Positions 36,253-48,781 are shown, numbered from the stretch's first letter. The stretch is 52,822 nt of DNA from Pseudo-nitzschia pungens (GCA_037355855.1 CM074762.1:5832574-5885395); one strand, 5' to 3'. Program-made: numbers and translations. The notes: generated from the sequence alone by a model not told the origin.

Positions 36253-36711
36253 TTTATCAATTGGTAAACATGCACCAATACCTAACCAAACTGCTGTGAA
36301 GAAACCTAAAATGAATAATAAGCTTGCAATCGGACGACGGAATGGGTTTTGGAATTTGTTAACATTTTCAATAAATGGAACAGTAATAAGCCCAGCTGGA
36401 ACAGCTGCCCATTGCTAATACACCTAATAATTTATTAGGTAATACTCGTAATAAGTTAAATGTTGGGAAGAAATACCATTCTGGTAAAATTTCTAATGGT
36501 GTATTAATGGATCTGCAGGTTCACCCATTTGAGTCGGTGCTAAAACTGCTAAACCTGTTACAACATGCAAAAATACCTAACATTGTTAATGGGAAATGTA
36601 TAAGATATCATTTGGCCATGCTGGCTCACCATAATAGTTATGACCCATTCCTTTTGCTAATTTTGCTCTTAATTTTGGATCCGTTAAATCCGGTTTTTTA
36701 ATTACTGACAT
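36241..36711 (-). pseudogene. petD: Cytochrome b6f subunit IV (PetD), right copy, frame-broken and 3' truncated
   Basis: The start codon is at 36711. This copy has the correct CAAATGGG at about 36530 but lacks one T in the following gatccatta (left: gatccattta). It also has an extra C at about 36406. The last two or three codons fall beyond the fold-back point. The gene follows petB by 34 bp, the usual petB-petD arrangement. Confidence 0.9.
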
Positions 36712-36745
36712 AATATTTATTAGTTTAAATTATTTAATTGTTCAA

Positions 36746-37393
36746 TTATAGAGGACCTGAAATACCTTGTTTGCGAATCATTAAGAAATGAGTTAGCATT
36801 AAAACTGCTGCTGCTACAGGTAAAACAAATGTATGAGCACTATAGAATCGTGTTAAAGTTGCCTGGCCAACACTTTCACCACCACGTAAAATTAAAACTA
36901 ATGGGGGTCCAACAACTGGTACCGCTGCTGGTACACCTGTTACAATTTTACATGCCCAGAATCCTACTTGATCCCAAGGTAATGAGTAGCCTGTTACACC
37001 AAATGACACTGTTACAACTGATAAAATAACACCAGTTACCCAAGTTAATTCTCGAGGTTTTTTGAAACCACCTGTTAAATATACACGGAATACATGTAGT
37101 ACTAACATTAATACCATCATACTAGCAGACCAACGGTGTAAAGAACGAATTAACCAACCAAAATTTACACTTGTCATAATGTATTCTACTGATGCAAATG
37201 CATCAACTACACTAGGTCGATAGTAGAAAGTCATTGCAAATCCAGTTGCAACCTGAATTAAGAAACAAGTAAGAACAAGACCACCAAAACAATAAAAGAT
37301 ATTTACATGCGGCGGAACATATTTACTAGAAATATCATCAGCAATTGCTTGAACTTCTAATCGTTCCTCAAACCAATCATATACCTTGCTCAT
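36746..37393 (-). CDS. petB: Cytochrome b6 (PetB)
   Basis: Core haem protein of the thylakoid cytochrome b6f complex, which passes electrons from plastoquinol to plastocyanin or cytochrome c6 and pumps protons. It has 215 residues, the family length, starting [16 protein letters not shown]. Visible features are Cys35 (NIFYC), the covalent haem c(n) ligand of b6 proteins; the paired haem histidines in [25 protein letters not shown] and [19 protein letters not shown] segments; and four membrane helices ending in RKQGISGPL. It is encoded directly upstream of petD and downstream of trnS. The predicted start excludes an upstream TTG-initiated extension. Confidence 0.97.
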   Translation of the reverse strand: MSKVYDWFEERLEVQAIADDISSKYVPPHVNIFYCFGGLVLTCFLIQVATGFAMTFYYRPSVVDAFASVEYIMTSVNFGWLIRSLHRWSASMMVLMLVLHVFRVYLTGGFKKPRELTWVTGVILSVVTVSFGVTGYSLPWDQVGFWACKIVTGVPAAVPVVGPPLVLILRGGESVGQATLTRFYSAHTFVLPVAAAVLMLTHFLMIRKQGISGPL

Positions 37394-37441
37394 AAGATAA
37401 TTTTTACATTCTTCAACGCTATTAAGCAAACTTTATAATAA

Positions 37442-37529
37442 AGGCGAGAGTGGGATTCGAACCCACGGAACCCGTAAAGATTCATCTGATTTCAAATCAG
37501 ACGCAATCGACCAACTCTGCCATCTCGCC
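37442..37529 (-). tRNA. trnS-UGA: tRNA-Ser (UGA), right copy
   Basis: Mirror of 34946-35033. It lies between psaD and petB on the same strand and could serve as a processing site in their shared transcript. Confidence 0.93.
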
Positions 37530-37554
37530 AAAAAGATTAGTTTTAAAACTAATC
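37530..37554. terminator. psaD 3' hairpin, right copy
   Basis: Mirror of 34921-34945: a 20-bp uninterrupted palindrome with an adjoining T-run on the psaD strand. Confidence 0.7.
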
Positions 37555-37563
37555 TTGATTTTA

Positions 37564-37983
37564 TTAACTTTCGTATGTAGTTGTTTCACTAAATTTAATT
37601 TGACTTGGATTCGGATTTTTTCCAATAGAAAAATCACGACTACCACAAGCAACTCGACCTGGATTTACTTTTTCAGGTACGACACCATCTTTTGGATGTA
37701 AATATTGAACTTCACCACTTGGGAAAATCCGATAAATTTTATAGTTATTGATCTTAAACGTTCTCAATTGAGTTCCTAATGCTAAACACTGTTCTTTTCG
37801 TGCCATATACAATAGATTCTCTCCACTACGCATCATTGCTGCGCCACCAGTTGGCATTTCAAAGATTTGTTCTTTCGCGCTTGTCCAAGTAATAGCATAT
37901 TTTTCTTCAACCTCAGCTGAGCGTAACCAACCGCCAGTACTTCCGCCGAATGTTGGGAAAGGTGTTTGTAAGTTTAATGTCAT
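37564..37983 (-). CDS. psaD: Photosystem I subunit II (PsaD)
   Basis: Extrinsic stromal subunit of photosystem I that docks ferredoxin and helps hold PsaC. It has 139 residues with the typical opening [17 protein letters not shown], then [61 protein letters not shown] and PEKVNPGRV. The N-terminus has no transit peptide, as expected for a plastid-encoded copy in red-lineage algae (nuclear in plants). It lies 96 bp after trnfM and probably shares its promoter. Confidence 0.97.
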   Translation of the reverse strand: MTLNLQTPFPTFGGSTGGWLRSAEVEEKYAITWTSAKEQIFEMPTGGAAMMRSGENLLYMARKEQCLALGTQLRTFKINNYKIYRIFPSGEVQYLHPKDGVVPEKVNPGRVACGSRDFSIGKNPNPSQIKFSETTTYES

Positions 37984-38079
37984 TTGTAAAACTTTATAAA
38001 TGTTTAATATTCAATATATAATTTTAATATAAAAAAAAAGTTTTTTATTAAAATTATTAGAACTAAAACTATTTGCTTC

Positions 38080-38154
38080 TAGCGGAGAGTGGATTTGAAC
38101 CACCGTCCTTCGGGTTATGAGCCCAACGAGCTAACCAGGCTGCTCTACTCCGCG
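38080..38154 (-). tRNA. trnfM-CAU: Initiator tRNA-fMet (CAU), right copy
   Basis: Mirror of 34321-34395, with the same C1-U72 mismatch. Confidence 0.93.
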
Positions 38155-38229
38155 TCAAATAACTAAGTTTTAATTCTTACATCTAAGTATTCGAATTAAA
38201 ATTATTCTACAGTTAATAACTTACTATGT

Positions 38230-38259
38230 ATTGTAACATAATTGAATTAAAATTGTCAA
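38230..38259 (-). promoter_or_regulatory. Sigma70-type promoter for trnfM-psaD cluster, right copy
   Basis: Mirror of 34216-34245: TTGACA, 18 bp, TACAAT on the minus strand. Confidence 0.75.
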
Positions 38260-38528
38260 TGATTATTTAAAAAAAAGTTTGGAGGGTTACGATATGGTAA
38301 TTTTTGTATAAACTTTTAGCTTTGAATATTATTTTTATTATTTTTTTCAAAATTGTCTACAATATAAAGATGAAAACTCATCCGAAACAGCGATCAAACT
38401 TTCTAGGGTAGGAACGCTTCGACGTTCACACAGATGGAATTCTGTATCAACTACAGACAAGTATGACAAGTTTATTCAAATTCCTGTTTCTTTCCTTATG
38501 AGCGTTTCATAGATTTTTGTCTCCCAAT

Positions 38529-38534
38529 AAGGAG
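38529..38534 (+). promoter_or_regulatory. Ribosome-binding site of psaA
   Basis: AAGGAG, complementary to the CCTCCTT end of the 16S rRNA in this window, lies 8 nt before the psaA ATG and fixes that start. Confidence 0.85.
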
Positions 38535-38542
38535 AAATATTA

Positions 38543-40801
38543 ATGGCAATAAGCTCAACAGATCTTCAGGAAAAAAATTTTGAAGTTTTTATCGATAAAG
38601 ATGCAGTCGAAACGAGTTTCGCGAAATGGGCCCAACCAGGTCATTTTTCTCGAACTTTAGCAAAAGGTCCAAAAACTACAACTTGGATTTGGAACTTACA
38701 TGCTGACGCGCATGATTTTGATACTCAAACAAATTCCTTAGAAGAAGTTTCTCGAAAAATTTTCAGTGCACATTTTGGACAATTAGCAATTATTTTCTTA
38801 TGGATTAGTGGTATGCATTTCCATGGTGCATATTTCTCTAACTATTCAGCTTGGTTAAATGATCCTGTCAATATTAAACAAAGTTCTCAAGTTGTTTGGC
38901 CAATTGTTGGTCAAGAAATTTTAAATGGGGATGTAGGTGGTAACTTCCAAGGTGTTCAAACAACTTCTGGTTGGTTCCAGATGTGGCGTGCGGAAGGTAT
39001 TACTAGTGAAGTGGAATTATATTGGATTGCAATTGGTGGACTTGCTATGTCAGCAATTATGCTATTTGCAGGCTGGTTCCATTACCACAAAGCTGCACCT
39101 AGATTAGAATGGTTCCAAAATGCGGAATCAATGATGAATCACCATTTAGCTGGTTTATTAGGCTTAGGATGTTTATCTTGGTCTGGTCACCAAATCCATA
39201 TTGCTTTACCAATTAACAAATTGTTAGATGCGGGTGTATCACCACAGGAAATTCCATTACCTCACGAATTTTTAATCAATCGTGAATTAATGAGTCAATT
39301 ATATCCTAGTTTTTCAAAAGGATTAGCGCCGTTCTTTGGCGGTCACTGGGGTGAATATTCTGATTTCTTAACATTTAAAGGTGGTTTAAATCCTGTAACA
39401 GGAGGCTTATGGTTAAGTGATATTGCTCATCATCATTTAGCTTTAGCAGTCTTATTCATTTTTGCTGGTCACATGTATCGCACAAACTGGGGTATTGGAC
39501 ACAGCATGAAAGAAATTTTAGAGGCTCATAAAGGACCATTTACTGGTGAAGGTCACAAAGGTTTATACGAAATTTTAACAACTTCATGGCATGCTCAATT
39601 AGCAATTAATTTAGCTATGATGGGTTCATTAAGCATTATTGTGGCACATCATATGTATGCAATGCCACCATATCCTTATATTGCTACAGACTACGCAACA
39701 CAACTTTCATTATTCACTCACCATATGTGGATTGGTGGATTCTGTGTGGTTGGTGGTGCAGCTCATGGAGCAATCTTTATGGTTCGTGATTATACACTTG
39801 CTGATAATTATAATAATTTATTAGATCGAGTTTTACGTCACCGTGATGCAATTATTTCGCACTTAAATTGGGTTTGTATTTTCTTAGGATGTCATGCTTT
39901 TGGATTCTATATTCATAATGATACAATGCGAGCGTTAGGTCGTCCGCAAGATATGTTCTCAGATAAAGCAATTCAATTACAACCAATTTTTGCTCAATGG
40001 ATTCAAAATATTCATTTACTAGCACCGGGAACAACAGCTCCAAATGCCTTAGCTACAACTAGTTACGCTTTTGGTGGTGAAGTAGTAGAAGTAGGTGGTA
40101 AAATTGCAATGATGCCTATTCAATTAGGTACAGCTGATTTTATGGTACACCATATTCACGCTTTTACAATTCATGTAACTGTTTTAATTTTATTAAAAGG
40201 TGTGTTATACGCACGAAGCTCAAAATTAATTCCGGATAAAGCAAACTTAGGTTTCCGTTTCCCTTGTGATGGTCCAGGTCGTGGTGGTACATGTCAAAGT
40301 TCAAGTTGGGATCATGTGTTTTTAGGTTTATTCTGGATGTATAATTCAATTTCAGTAGTAATTTTCCATTTCAGTTGGAAAATGCAATCTGATGTTTGGG
40401 GTACTATTTCACCTGATGGTAGTATTTCACATATTACTGGTGGTAACTTTGCGAAAAGTGCTATTACAATCAATGGTTGGTTACGTGATTTCTTATGGTC
40501 ACAAGCTTCACAAGTAATTCAATCGTATGGTTCTGCATCGTCAGCATATGGTTTAATTTTCTTAGGCGCTCACTTCATTTGGGCATTTAGTTTAATGTTC
40601 TTATTCAGTGGTCGTGGATATTGGCAAGAATTAATCGAGTCAATTGTTTGGGCACATAATAAATTAAACTTTGCACCAGCTATTCAACCACGTGCATTAA
40701 GTATTACACAAGGTCGTGCAGTTGGATTAGCTCACTACTTATTAGGTGGTATTGGAACAACGTGGTCATTCTTCTTAGCACGTGCAATCTCAATTAGTTA
40801 A
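38543..40801 (+). CDS. psaA: Photosystem I P700 apoprotein A1
   Basis: One of the two large reaction-centre subunits of photosystem I. With PsaB it binds P700, the primary acceptors and the shared Fx iron-sulfur cluster in the thylakoid membrane. It has 752 residues, the usual length, with eleven hydrophobic helices and many histidine-rich chlorophyll sites (for example [26 protein letters not shown]). The Fx loop [12 protein letters not shown] is present near residue 575, and the C-terminal helix pair ends in [10 protein letters not shown]. The start is set by the Shine-Dalgarno sequence 8 nt upstream. psaB follows 125 bp later on the same strand, so the two are probably cotranscribed. The spacer has a small hairpin at 40809-40825. 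Confidence 0.99.
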   Translation: MAISSTDLQEKNFEVFIDKDAVETSFAKWAQPGHFSRTLAKGPKTTTWIWNLHADAHDFDTQTNSLEEVSRKIFSAHFGQLAIIFLWISGMHFHGAYFSNYSAWLNDPVNIKQSSQVVWPIVGQEILNGDVGGNFQGVQTTSGWFQMWRAEGITSEVELYWIAIGGLAMSAIMLFAGWFHYHKAAPRLEWFQNAESMMNHHLAGLLGLGCLSWSGHQIHIALPINKLLDAGVSPQEIPLPHEFLINRELMSQLYPSFSKGLAPFFGGHWGEYSDFLTFKGGLNPVTGGLWLSDIAHHHLALAVLFIFAGHMYRTNWGIGHSMKEILEAHKGPFTGEGHKGLYEILTTSWHAQLAINLAMMGSLSIIVAHHMYAMPPYPYIATDYATQLSLFTHHMWIGGFCVVGGAAHGAIFMVRDYTLADNYNNLLDRVLRHRDAIISHLNWVCIFLGCHAFGFYIHNDTMRALGRPQDMFSDKAIQLQPIFAQWIQNIHLLAPGTTAPNALATTSYAFGGEVVEVGGKIAMMPIQLGTADFMVHHIHAFTIHVTVLILLKGVLYARSSKLIPDKANLGFRFPCDGPGRGGTCQSSSWDHVFLGLFWMYNSISVVIFHFSWKMQSDVWGTISPDGSISHITGGNFAKSAITINGWLRDFLWSQASQVIQSYGSASSAYGLIFLGAHFIWAFSLMFLFSGRGYWQELIESIVWAHNKLNFAPAIQPRALSITQGRAVGLAHYLLGGIGTTWSFFLARAISIS

Positions 40802-40926
40802 ATTCCTGAAACGTTTGTAACGTTTTACTATTTAACTCTTATACATTCATCAGATGTAAAATATTAAAAGATTACTTAATATTTTATTACTAACTAAAAT
40901 TTATATAAATAAGGTATTTTATAATT

Positions 40927-43128
40927 ATGGCAACTAAATTCCCAAAATTTAGCCAAGCCCTAGCACAAGATCCAGCAACGAGACGAATCTGGTATGGGAT
41001 CGCAACTGCTCATGATTTAGAAGCTCATGATGGTATGACAGAAGAAAACTTGTACCAAAAGATCTTTGCATCACACTTTGGTCACTTAGCTATCATCTTC
41101 TTATGGACTTCTGGAAATCTTTTTCATGTTGCTTGGCAAGGAAATTTCGAAAAATGGGTCGCTAATCCTTTAAAAGTGAAACCAATTGCACACGCAATTT
41201 GGGATCCACACTTTGGTGATTCAGCTTTAAAAGCGTTTAGTAAAGGAAATGCATATCCAGTGAATATTGCATATTCAGGTGTCTACCAATGGTGGTACAC
41301 AATTGGATTCCGTACTAATCAAGAATTATATGCAGGCTCAATTGGACTATTATTACTTTCATGTGCATTGTTATTTGCGGGTTGGTTACATTTACAACCA
41401 AAATTCCGCCCAAGTTTATCTTGGTTTAAAAACAACGAGTCACGCTTAAACCATCACTTATCAGGTTTATTAGGTGTTAGTTCATTAGCATGGACGGGAC
41501 ATATTGTTCACGTAGCAATTCCTGTTTCACGTGGTGTACACGTTGGTTGGGATAATTTCTTAACGACTCCACCGCATCCTGCTGGTTTAACTCCATTCTT
41601 TACTGGAAATTGGACTGTTTACGCAGAAAATCCTGATAGTCCTTCTCATGTTTATGGAACAAGTGAAGGTGCTGGAACGGCAATTTTAACATTCTTAGGT
41701 GGTTTCCACCCACAAACTCAAGCATTATGGTTAACTGATATTGCACATCATCAATTAGCAATTGCTGTTGTCTTCATCGTTGCGGGTCATATGTACCGAA
41801 CAAACTTTGGTATTGGTCACAATATGAAAGAAATCTTAGATGCTCACCGACCTCCTGGAGGTAGATTAGGAGCTGGTCATGTGGGATTATTTGAAACAAT
41901 TACAAATTCTTTACACATGCAATTAGGTTTAGCATTAGCAAGTTTAGGTGTTGCAACTTCTTTAACTGCTCAACATATTTATGCATTAACTCCGTATGCT
42001 TACTTATCGAAAGATTTTACAACTGAAGCAGCGCTATACACTCATCATCAATATATCGCTGGTTTCTTAATGGTTGGAGCATTTGCACACGGTGCTATCT
42101 TCTTTGTTCGTGATTACGATCCAGAGTTAAATAAAAATAATGTTTTAGCAAGAATGTTAGAGCATAAAGAAGCTATTATTTCACATTTAAGTTGGGCATC
42201 TTTATTCTTAGGCTTCCATACATTAGGCTTATATATTCACAATGACACAGTAGTGGCATTTGGTCAACCAGAAAAACAAATTTTATTTGAACCTGTATTT
42301 GCAGAATATATTCAAGCAGCATCAGGGAAAGCAATCTATCAATTTAATGTTCTACTTTCATCATCAACTAGTCCTGCTACTATTGCTGGAAACCAAGTTT
42401 GGTTACCAGGTTGGTTAGAAGCTATTAATAATGATAAGAATGATTTATTCTTAACTATTGGACCAGGTGACTTCTTAGTTCATCACGCTATTGCTTTAGG
42501 TTTACATGTTACCGCATTAATTTTAGTGAAAGGTGCTTTAGATGCACGTGGTTCAAAATTAATGCCGGATAAAAAAGACTTTGGTTATAGTTTCCCTTGT
42601 GATGGTCCAGGTCGTGGTGGTACATGTGATATTTCAGCATGGGATGCTTTCTATTTAGCTATGTTCTGGATGTTAAACACAATTGGTTGGGTAACATTCT
42701 ACTGGCACTGGAAACACATGACAATTTGGGGCGGTAACCCAGGTCAATTTAATGAATCATCAAACTACATTATGGGTTGGTTAAGAGATTACTTATGGTT
42801 AAACTCATCACCATTAATTAATGGTTACAACCCATTTGGTATGAATAATTTATCTGTTTGGGCTTGGGCTTTCCTATTTGGTCATTTAATTTGGGCTACT
42901 GGATTCATGTTCTTAATTTCTTGGCGTGGTTACTGGCAAGAATTAATTGAAACATTAGTTTGGGCTCATGAACGTACACCACTTGCGAACTTAGTTCGTT
43001 GGCGTGATAAACCAGTCGCTTTATCGATTGTTCAAGCACGTTTAGTTGGTTTAGTACATTTCTCTGTTGGTTATATTGTAACATACGCTTCGTTTGTTAT
43101 TGCATCAACTTCTGGGAAATTTGCATAA
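40927..43128 (+). CDS. psaB: Photosystem I P700 apoprotein A2
   Basis: Partner of PsaA in the photosystem I heterodimer. It has 733 residues, the usual length, starting [20 protein letters not shown]. Features are the Fx-binding loop [15 protein letters not shown] near residue 558, the histidine-rich chlorophyll helices ([20 protein letters not shown]), and the C-terminus [14 protein letters not shown]. It is followed after five bases by a strong stem-loop (43134-43167), which marks the likely end of the psaA-psaB transcript. Confidence 0.99.
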   Translation: MATKFPKFSQALAQDPATRRIWYGIATAHDLEAHDGMTEENLYQKIFASHFGHLAIIFLWTSGNLFHVAWQGNFEKWVANPLKVKPIAHAIWDPHFGDSALKAFSKGNAYPVNIAYSGVYQWWYTIGFRTNQELYAGSIGLLLLSCALLFAGWLHLQPKFRPSLSWFKNNESRLNHHLSGLLGVSSLAWTGHIVHVAIPVSRGVHVGWDNFLTTPPHPAGLTPFFTGNWTVYAENPDSPSHVYGTSEGAGTAILTFLGGFHPQTQALWLTDIAHHQLAIAVVFIVAGHMYRTNFGIGHNMKEILDAHRPPGGRLGAGHVGLFETITNSLHMQLGLALASLGVATSLTAQHIYALTPYAYLSKDFTTEAALYTHHQYIAGFLMVGAFAHGAIFFVRDYDPELNKNNVLARMLEHKEAIISHLSWASLFLGFHTLGLYIHNDTVVAFGQPEKQILFEPVFAEYIQAASGKAIYQFNVLLSSSTSPATIAGNQVWLPGWLEAINNDKNDLFLTIGPGDFLVHHAIALGLHVTALILVKGALDARGSKLMPDKKDFGYSFPCDGPGRGGTCDISAWDAFYLAMFWMLNTIGWVTFYWHWKHMTIWGGNPGQFNESSNYIMGWLRDYLWLNSSPLINGYNPFGMNNLSVWAWAFLFGHLIWATGFMFLISWRGYWQELIETLVWAHERTPLANLVRWRDKPVALSIVQARLVGLVHFSVGYIVTYASFVIASTSGKFA

Positions 43129-43133
43129 TTTCC

Positions 43134-43167
43134 TCAAAAAGGTCAAATTAATCTTTGACCTTTTTGA
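43134..43167. terminator. psaB 3' stem-loop
   Basis: tcaaaaaggtcaaa pairs perfectly with tttgacctttttga around the 6-nt loop ttaatc. The stem is symmetrical with A/T flanks and could work for transcripts from either direction. Confidence 0.85.
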
Positions 43168-43261
43168 AAAACCATTATAAAAATTTGGAAAAAAACTTGA
43201 ATTTTTTTGCCAAATCTTCTAAAGTTTAAAGTATAAGACTATTTCATTTTGACTAGTTTAC

Positions 43262-43335
43262 CGGGATATAGCTCAGCTTGGTAGAGCACCTGCTTTGGGA
43301 GCAGGGGGTCGTAGGTTCAAATCCTACTATCCCGA
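43262..43335 (+). tRNA. trnP-UGG: tRNA-Pro (UGG)
   Basis: CGGGAUA acceptor arm pairs with UAUCCCG; the anticodon loop tttggga gives UGG. It lies between psaB and ycf89 on the same strand. Confidence 0.96.
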
Positions 43336-43603
43336 TTAAAAAAAAGATTCTATTAAGTAAAAATAGAAGATAGAGATTTATTCAGAAGAGAAAAATCAAA
43401 ATCAAATATTTATAGTTTAAGCTTCGTTGGCTCATTAAGCTCACATTGAAAAATAATTCTTAGAAATAAGAATGTCATTATAGACAATTTTTTTTAAATT
43501 TATCCTTTCAAATATTTTTATTTTATATTATCATATTAATGTACAATATTATGTCCTATATTTTTTAGTAATCAAATACTTATTAACTTAATACGAATTC
43601 AAA

Positions 43604-44542
43604 ATGGGTTTAGATGAAAAATTTGCTTCTGTTCGAACTGCATTCTACGATAAAGTTGGAGAATTATTTAAAACAATCGCTTCTCAGTTTGGATATCCAG
43701 AAAATTCGGGTATGCCAACAATTACTCGAGTTTTAACTGAAGGGCAAGAAAGATTTGCATCGATGGATAGTCTCCCAAAACGGATAACATATTTTCCTCC
43801 AGATCAGTGTCCCGAAACCTGGTTTGAAATGGTCTTTGGACCAGCACCAAGAGTTGAGCCACTCCCGCGATATATATATGAAACTCAAGATGAAGGTTTT
43901 TATAACTTCTATATTGAAAACTATAAAAATCTTTTCTTTTTACCTGATTCAATCTCTGAATTTATTCAAGTAAAATTAAATATTTGTTTAGATATTAGTA
44001 CTCTTGAGATTATTCGTGAGGTTTTATTTATTGCATTAGTTTGTTATTCACAAATCGTCGTTTACAGACTTCTACTAGCTTGGTTTATTACTATTAATCC
44101 TTATTTATTTCCATGGTCATATCTAGTAACTGCCGTAGATTGGCTAGATGATACTTTACAAGGAATCATACCTGGTGTATTTGGTGTAAATATTACGGGA
44201 GGTCTTATTCTTGGAGCAATTGGGGCCCTAGCGGATAGTTTAAATCATTTGGTCTTTACTATGCCATTTCTTCCAAGTGAAGGAGAACCAACAAAACTAG
44301 TAATTAATAATCAATTAAAAGATGTACTAGTTTTCCATTATTTACCGGCCTTATGGTATAAACATCCTATTCCAAATGATATAAGAGAATTCTGGTTTAC
44401 TGAACGACCAGATATTTTAGAATATATGAAGACAGCTTATGGTCATTTAGATCTAAATTTGTTCCCCGATAGTTATATAATTCATCAACAAGAAATGGTT
44501 GGTTTTAGTTTTTTGACTGATAATTTCCATAGTCTTTTTTAA
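43604..44542 (+). CDS. ycf89: Ycf89, conserved diatom plastid membrane protein
   Basis: 312 residues starting MGLDEKFASVRTAFYDKVGEL. The N-terminal half is soluble-looking with PDQCPETWFEMVFGPAPRVEP. Three or four hydrophobic stretches follow (IIREVLFIALVCYSQIVVYRL, ITINPYLFPWSYLVT and a Gly-rich IPGVFGVNITGGLILGAIGAL), then a polar tail. The sequence and its position next to the rRNA operon match ycf89, a reading frame found in diatom plastomes. Its function is not established. The translations on both arms are identical. A 14-bp hairpin follows the stop. Confidence 0.9.
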   Translation: MGLDEKFASVRTAFYDKVGELFKTIASQFGYPENSGMPTITRVLTEGQERFASMDSLPKRITYFPPDQCPETWFEMVFGPAPRVEPLPRYIYETQDEGFYNFYIENYKNLFFLPDSISEFIQVKLNICLDISTLEIIREVLFIALVCYSQIVVYRLLLAWFITINPYLFPWSYLVTAVDWLDDTLQGIIPGVFGVNITGGLILGAIGALADSLNHLVFTMPFLPSEGEPTKLVINNQLKDVLVFHYLPALWYKHPIPNDIREFWFTERPDILEYMKTAYGHLDLNLFPDSYIIHQQEMVGFSFLTDNFHSLF

Positions 44543-44559
44543 GTTTATTGAGTTATTCA

Positions 44560-44601
44560 TAGAATTATTAATCTTATTATTTTGATTGATTAATAATTCT
44601 A
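44560..44601. terminator. 14-bp stem-loop after ycf89
   Basis: Mirror of 27873-27914. It separates ycf89 from the rRNA operon, which starts about 180 bp further on. Confidence 0.6.
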
Positions 44602-44777
44602 ATAGTTTAAAGATTAAATCTCAGTTGATTATTATTTTTGTTTTTAAGTTATTAATTTTTTAAGTTTAAACTATTTATATTCTTGAAAACCTAGGACCTC
44701 TTACTTCATGAGCTAAGATATGAATCAACTTTATGAAACAAACTTCAACTGAAGTTAATACAAAAAATTTATGGAAA

Positions 44778-44783
44778 TTTAAA

Positions 44784-44818
<35 letters not shown>

Positions 44819-45617
44819 AGATGCTTTACACATGCAAGTCGTACGAGAGTCTTTGACTCAAGTGGCGGACGGGTGAGTAACACGTAAGAATTTGCCTCTA
44901 GGAGGGGGACAACAGCTGGAAACGGCTGCTAATACCCCATATGCTTCCGAGTGAAATGGATTTTTCCGCCTAGAGAGAAGCTTGCGCCTGATTAGCTTGT
45001 TGGTGAGGTAATGGCTTACCAAGGCGACGATCAGTATCTGGTTTGAGAGGATGATCAGACACACTGGAACTGAGACACGGTCCAGACTCCTGCGGGAGGC
45101 AGCAGTGGGGAATTTTCCGCAATGGGCGAAAGCCTGACGGAGCAATCTCGCGTGAGGGATGACTGCCTATGGGTTGTAAACCTCTTTTTTCAGGGAGGAA
45201 TAAATGACGTGTACCTGAAGAATAAGCATCGGCTAATTCCGTGCCAGCAGCCGCGGTAATACGGAGGATGCAAGTGTTATCCGGAATCACTGGGCGTAAA
45301 GCGTCTGTAGGTGGTTTAATAAGTCAACTGTTAAATCTTGAGGCTCAACTTCAAAATCGCAGTCGAAACTGTTAGACTAGAGTATAGTAGGGGTAAAGGG
45401 AATTTCCAGTGGAGCGGTGAAATGCGTAGATATTGGAAAGAACACCGATGGCGAAGGCACTTTACTGGGCTATTACTGACACTCAGAGACGAAAGCTAGG
45501 GTAGCAAATGGGATTAGATACCCCAGTAGTCCTAGCTGTAAACAATGGATACTAGATGTTGAACAGATCGACCTGTGCAGTATCAAAGCTAACGCGTTAA
45601 GTATCCCGCCTGGGAAG

Positions 45618-45693
<76 letters not shown>

Positions 45694-45778
45694 CAACGCG
45701 AAGAACCTTACCAGGGTTTGACATGATACGAATTTCTTTGAAAGAAGAAAGTGCCTTTTGGAACGTATACACAGGTGG

Positions 45779-45844
<66 letters not shown>

Positions 45845-46096
45845 TTTTTAGTTGCCTATTTGGAACTCTAGAAAGACTGCTGGTTATAAACCGGAGGAAG
45901 GCGGGGATGACGTCAAGTCAGCATGCCCCTTACACCCTGGGCTACACACGTGCTACAATGGGTGAGACAATGAGATGCAAATCTGCGAAGACAAGCTAAT
46001 CTATAAACTCTCTCTAAGTTCGGATTGTAGGCTGCAACTCGCCTGCATGAAGTTGGAATCGCTAGTAATCGCTGGTCAGCTATACAGCGGTGAATT

Positions 46097-46138
<42 letters not shown>

Positions 46139-46261
46139 CTGGTTATACCCGAAGTCGTTACTCTAACCATTTGGAGGAGGATGCCTAAGGTAGAATTAGT
46201 GACTAGGGTGAAGTCGTAACAAGGTAACCGTACTGGAAGGTGCGGTTGGATCACCTCCTTT
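44778..46261 (+). rRNA. rrs: 16S ribosomal RNA
   Basis: Small-subunit rRNA with the classic landmarks: agagtttgatcctggctcag near the 5' end, gtgccagcagccgcggtaa (about 45240), attagataccc (about 45513), gcaacgagcgcaaccc (about 45826), and ggatcacctcctt at the 3' end. Ends are estimated from these landmarks. Confidence 0.98.
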
Positions 46262-46348
46262 TAAAAAGAAATTTTTAAATATAAGGTCGATAGATTCATT
46301 TTGATGAATCCAAAATCAAAAGTTATTGTAAACCAAACATAGGTTTAC

Positions 46349-46422
<74 letters not shown>
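46349..46422 (+). tRNA. trnI-GAU: tRNA-Ile (GAU)
   Basis: GGGCUAU acceptor pairs with AUGGCCC; the anticodon is GAU. It is intronless and lies in the 16S-23S spacer. Confidence 0.96.
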
Positions 46423-46424
46423 GC

Positions 46425-46497
46425 GGGGGTATAGCTCAGTTGGTAGAGCACCGCCTTTGCACGGCGGTTGTCAGCGGTTCGAATCCGCTTACCTCCA
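46425..46497 (+). tRNA. trnA-UGC: tRNA-Ala (UGC)
   Basis: GGGGGUA acceptor pairs with UACCUCC; the anticodon is UGC. It is intronless and starts two bases after trnI. Confidence 0.96.
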
Positions 46498-46532
46498 CAT
46501 GAAAAAACAACTCAATTTTTTAAGAAAAGTCT

Positions 46533-47012
46533 TAAATTCAAGGAATTAAGAGTTTATGGGGAATACCTTGGCATTCAGAAGCGATGAAGGACGCGTTTAC
46601 CGGCGAAACGCTTCGGGGAGTTGGAAAAAAGCTATGATCCGGAGGTCTCCGAATGAGGAAACTTTTTATACTACTTATTGAATACATAGATAAGAAAGAG
46701 CAAACCTAGGGAACTGAAACATCTTAGTACCTAGAGGAAAAGAAAGTAAAAAACGATTCCCTTAGTAGCGGCGAGCGAAACGGGAGAAGCCTAAACTTAG
46801 TTCTTAACTAAGGGTAGTGGGACGATTGTAAATCGATTAGGACAATTAGACGAATAAGTTGGAATGCTTAACCAAAGAGAGTGATAGTCTTGTAGTTGAA
46901 AATTGAAATAATCAAATCTTATCCCAAGTAGCATGGAGCACGTGAAATTCCGTGTGAATCTGCGAGGACCACCTCGTAAGGCTAAATATTCCTGAATGAC
47001 CGATAGTGAAAT

Positions 47013-47043
<31 letters not shown>

Positions 47044-47607
47044 GGGAGGGGAGTGAAAAGAACATGAAACCATAAACTTACAATCAGTAGGAGGACGACT
47101 AAATCGTCTGACTTCGTGCCTGTTGAAGAATGAGCCGGCGACTTATAGGTAGTGGCAGGTTAAGGCAGAGAATGCTGGAGCCATAGTGAAAGCGAGCCTG
47201 AATAGGGCATATGTCACTGGTTATAGACCCGAACCCGGATGATCTAACCATGGTCAGGTTGAAGCTTAGGTAATACTAAGTGGAGGACCGAACCGACTGA
47301 TGTTGAAAAATCAGCGGATGAATTGTGGTTAGGGGTGAAATGCCAATCGAATTCGGAGCTAGCTGGTTCTCCCCGAAATGCGTTTTGGCGCAGCGATAAA
47401 TATTATAACTTAGGGGTAAAGCACTGTTACGTATGCGGGCTGGTAATTCGGTACCAAATCGTTGCAAACTAAGAATACTAAGTGAACAGTTTATCAGTGA
47501 GACTGTGGGGGATAAGCTCCATTGTCAAGAGGGAAACAGCCCAGAGCACCAGTTAAGGCCCCCAAATAATTACTAAGTGATAAAGGAGGTGGGAGTGCAG
47601 AAACAAT

Positions 47608-47643
<36 letters not shown>

Positions 47644-48412
47644 GTGCGTAATAGCTCACTGATCGAGTAAACCTGCGCCGAAAATGTACGGGACTAAGTA
47701 ATTTGCCGAAACTGTGCGATATATAGAAGATATATCGGTAGGGGAGCGTTCTGTTGTAGATTGAAGTATTAACGTAAGTGGATATGGACGAAGCAGAAGT
47801 GAGAATGTCGGCTTGAGTAACGAAAATATAGGTGAGAATCCTATACCCCGAAAACCCAAGGTTTCCTCTGGAAGGCTCGTCCGCGGAGGGTAAGTCAGGA
47901 CCTAAGGCGAGGCTGAAAAGCGTAGTCGATGGACAACGGGTTAATATTCCCGTACCATTATTTATTGATAACGAGGGACGAAGGAGGCTAAGCTGGCCGG
48001 ATGTTGGTTACCGGTTTAAGCGTTCGAGATGTTGAGAAACGGAGAAAACGTTTTGAGTTGAGGCGTGATGACGAGATGCTACGGCATTGAAGCAGTCTAT
48101 GTCAGACTTCCAAGAAAAGCTCGCACTGTCGTAAATAAATAATGCCTGTACCATAACCGACACAGGTGGGTAGGTAGAGTATACTAAGGGGCGCGAGATA
48201 ACTCTCTCTAAGGAACTCGGCAAAATGACTCCGTAACTTCGGGAGAAGGAGTGCCTTATTTATAAGGTTGCAATAACAAGATCCAAGCAACTGTTTACCA
48301 AAAACACAGGTCTCCGCTAAGTCGTAAGACGATGTATGGGGGCTGACGCCTGCCCAGTGCCAGAAGGTTAAAGAAGTTGGTTAGCATCCGCGAAGCTGAT
48401 AACTGAAGCCCT

Positions 48413-48495
<83 letters not shown>

Positions 48496-48747
48496 TGATT
48501 TGGATACTGTCTCGGAGAGGGGCTCGGTGAAATAGACTTGTCTGTGAAGATGCGGACTACCTGCACCTGGACAGAAAGACCCTATGAAGCTTTACTGTAA
48601 CTTGAAATTGGAATTGGACTTTACTTGCGCAGTATAGGTGGGAGGCGTTGAGTTTATTCTTGCGGGAATTTAGGAGCCATCAGTGAGATACCACTCTGGT
48701 AATGTTAGATTTCTAACTTTGTATCATGATCTGGTCAAAGGACAGTT

Positions 48748-48781
<34 letters not shown>

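Larger units (their letters stand above)
38155..38542. other. Divergent regulatory spacer between trnfM and psaA, right copy
   Basis: Mirror of 33933-34320. The psaA leader side contains short inverted elements around gttcacacagatgg and a Shine-Dalgarno sequence right before the ATG. Confidence 0.65.
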
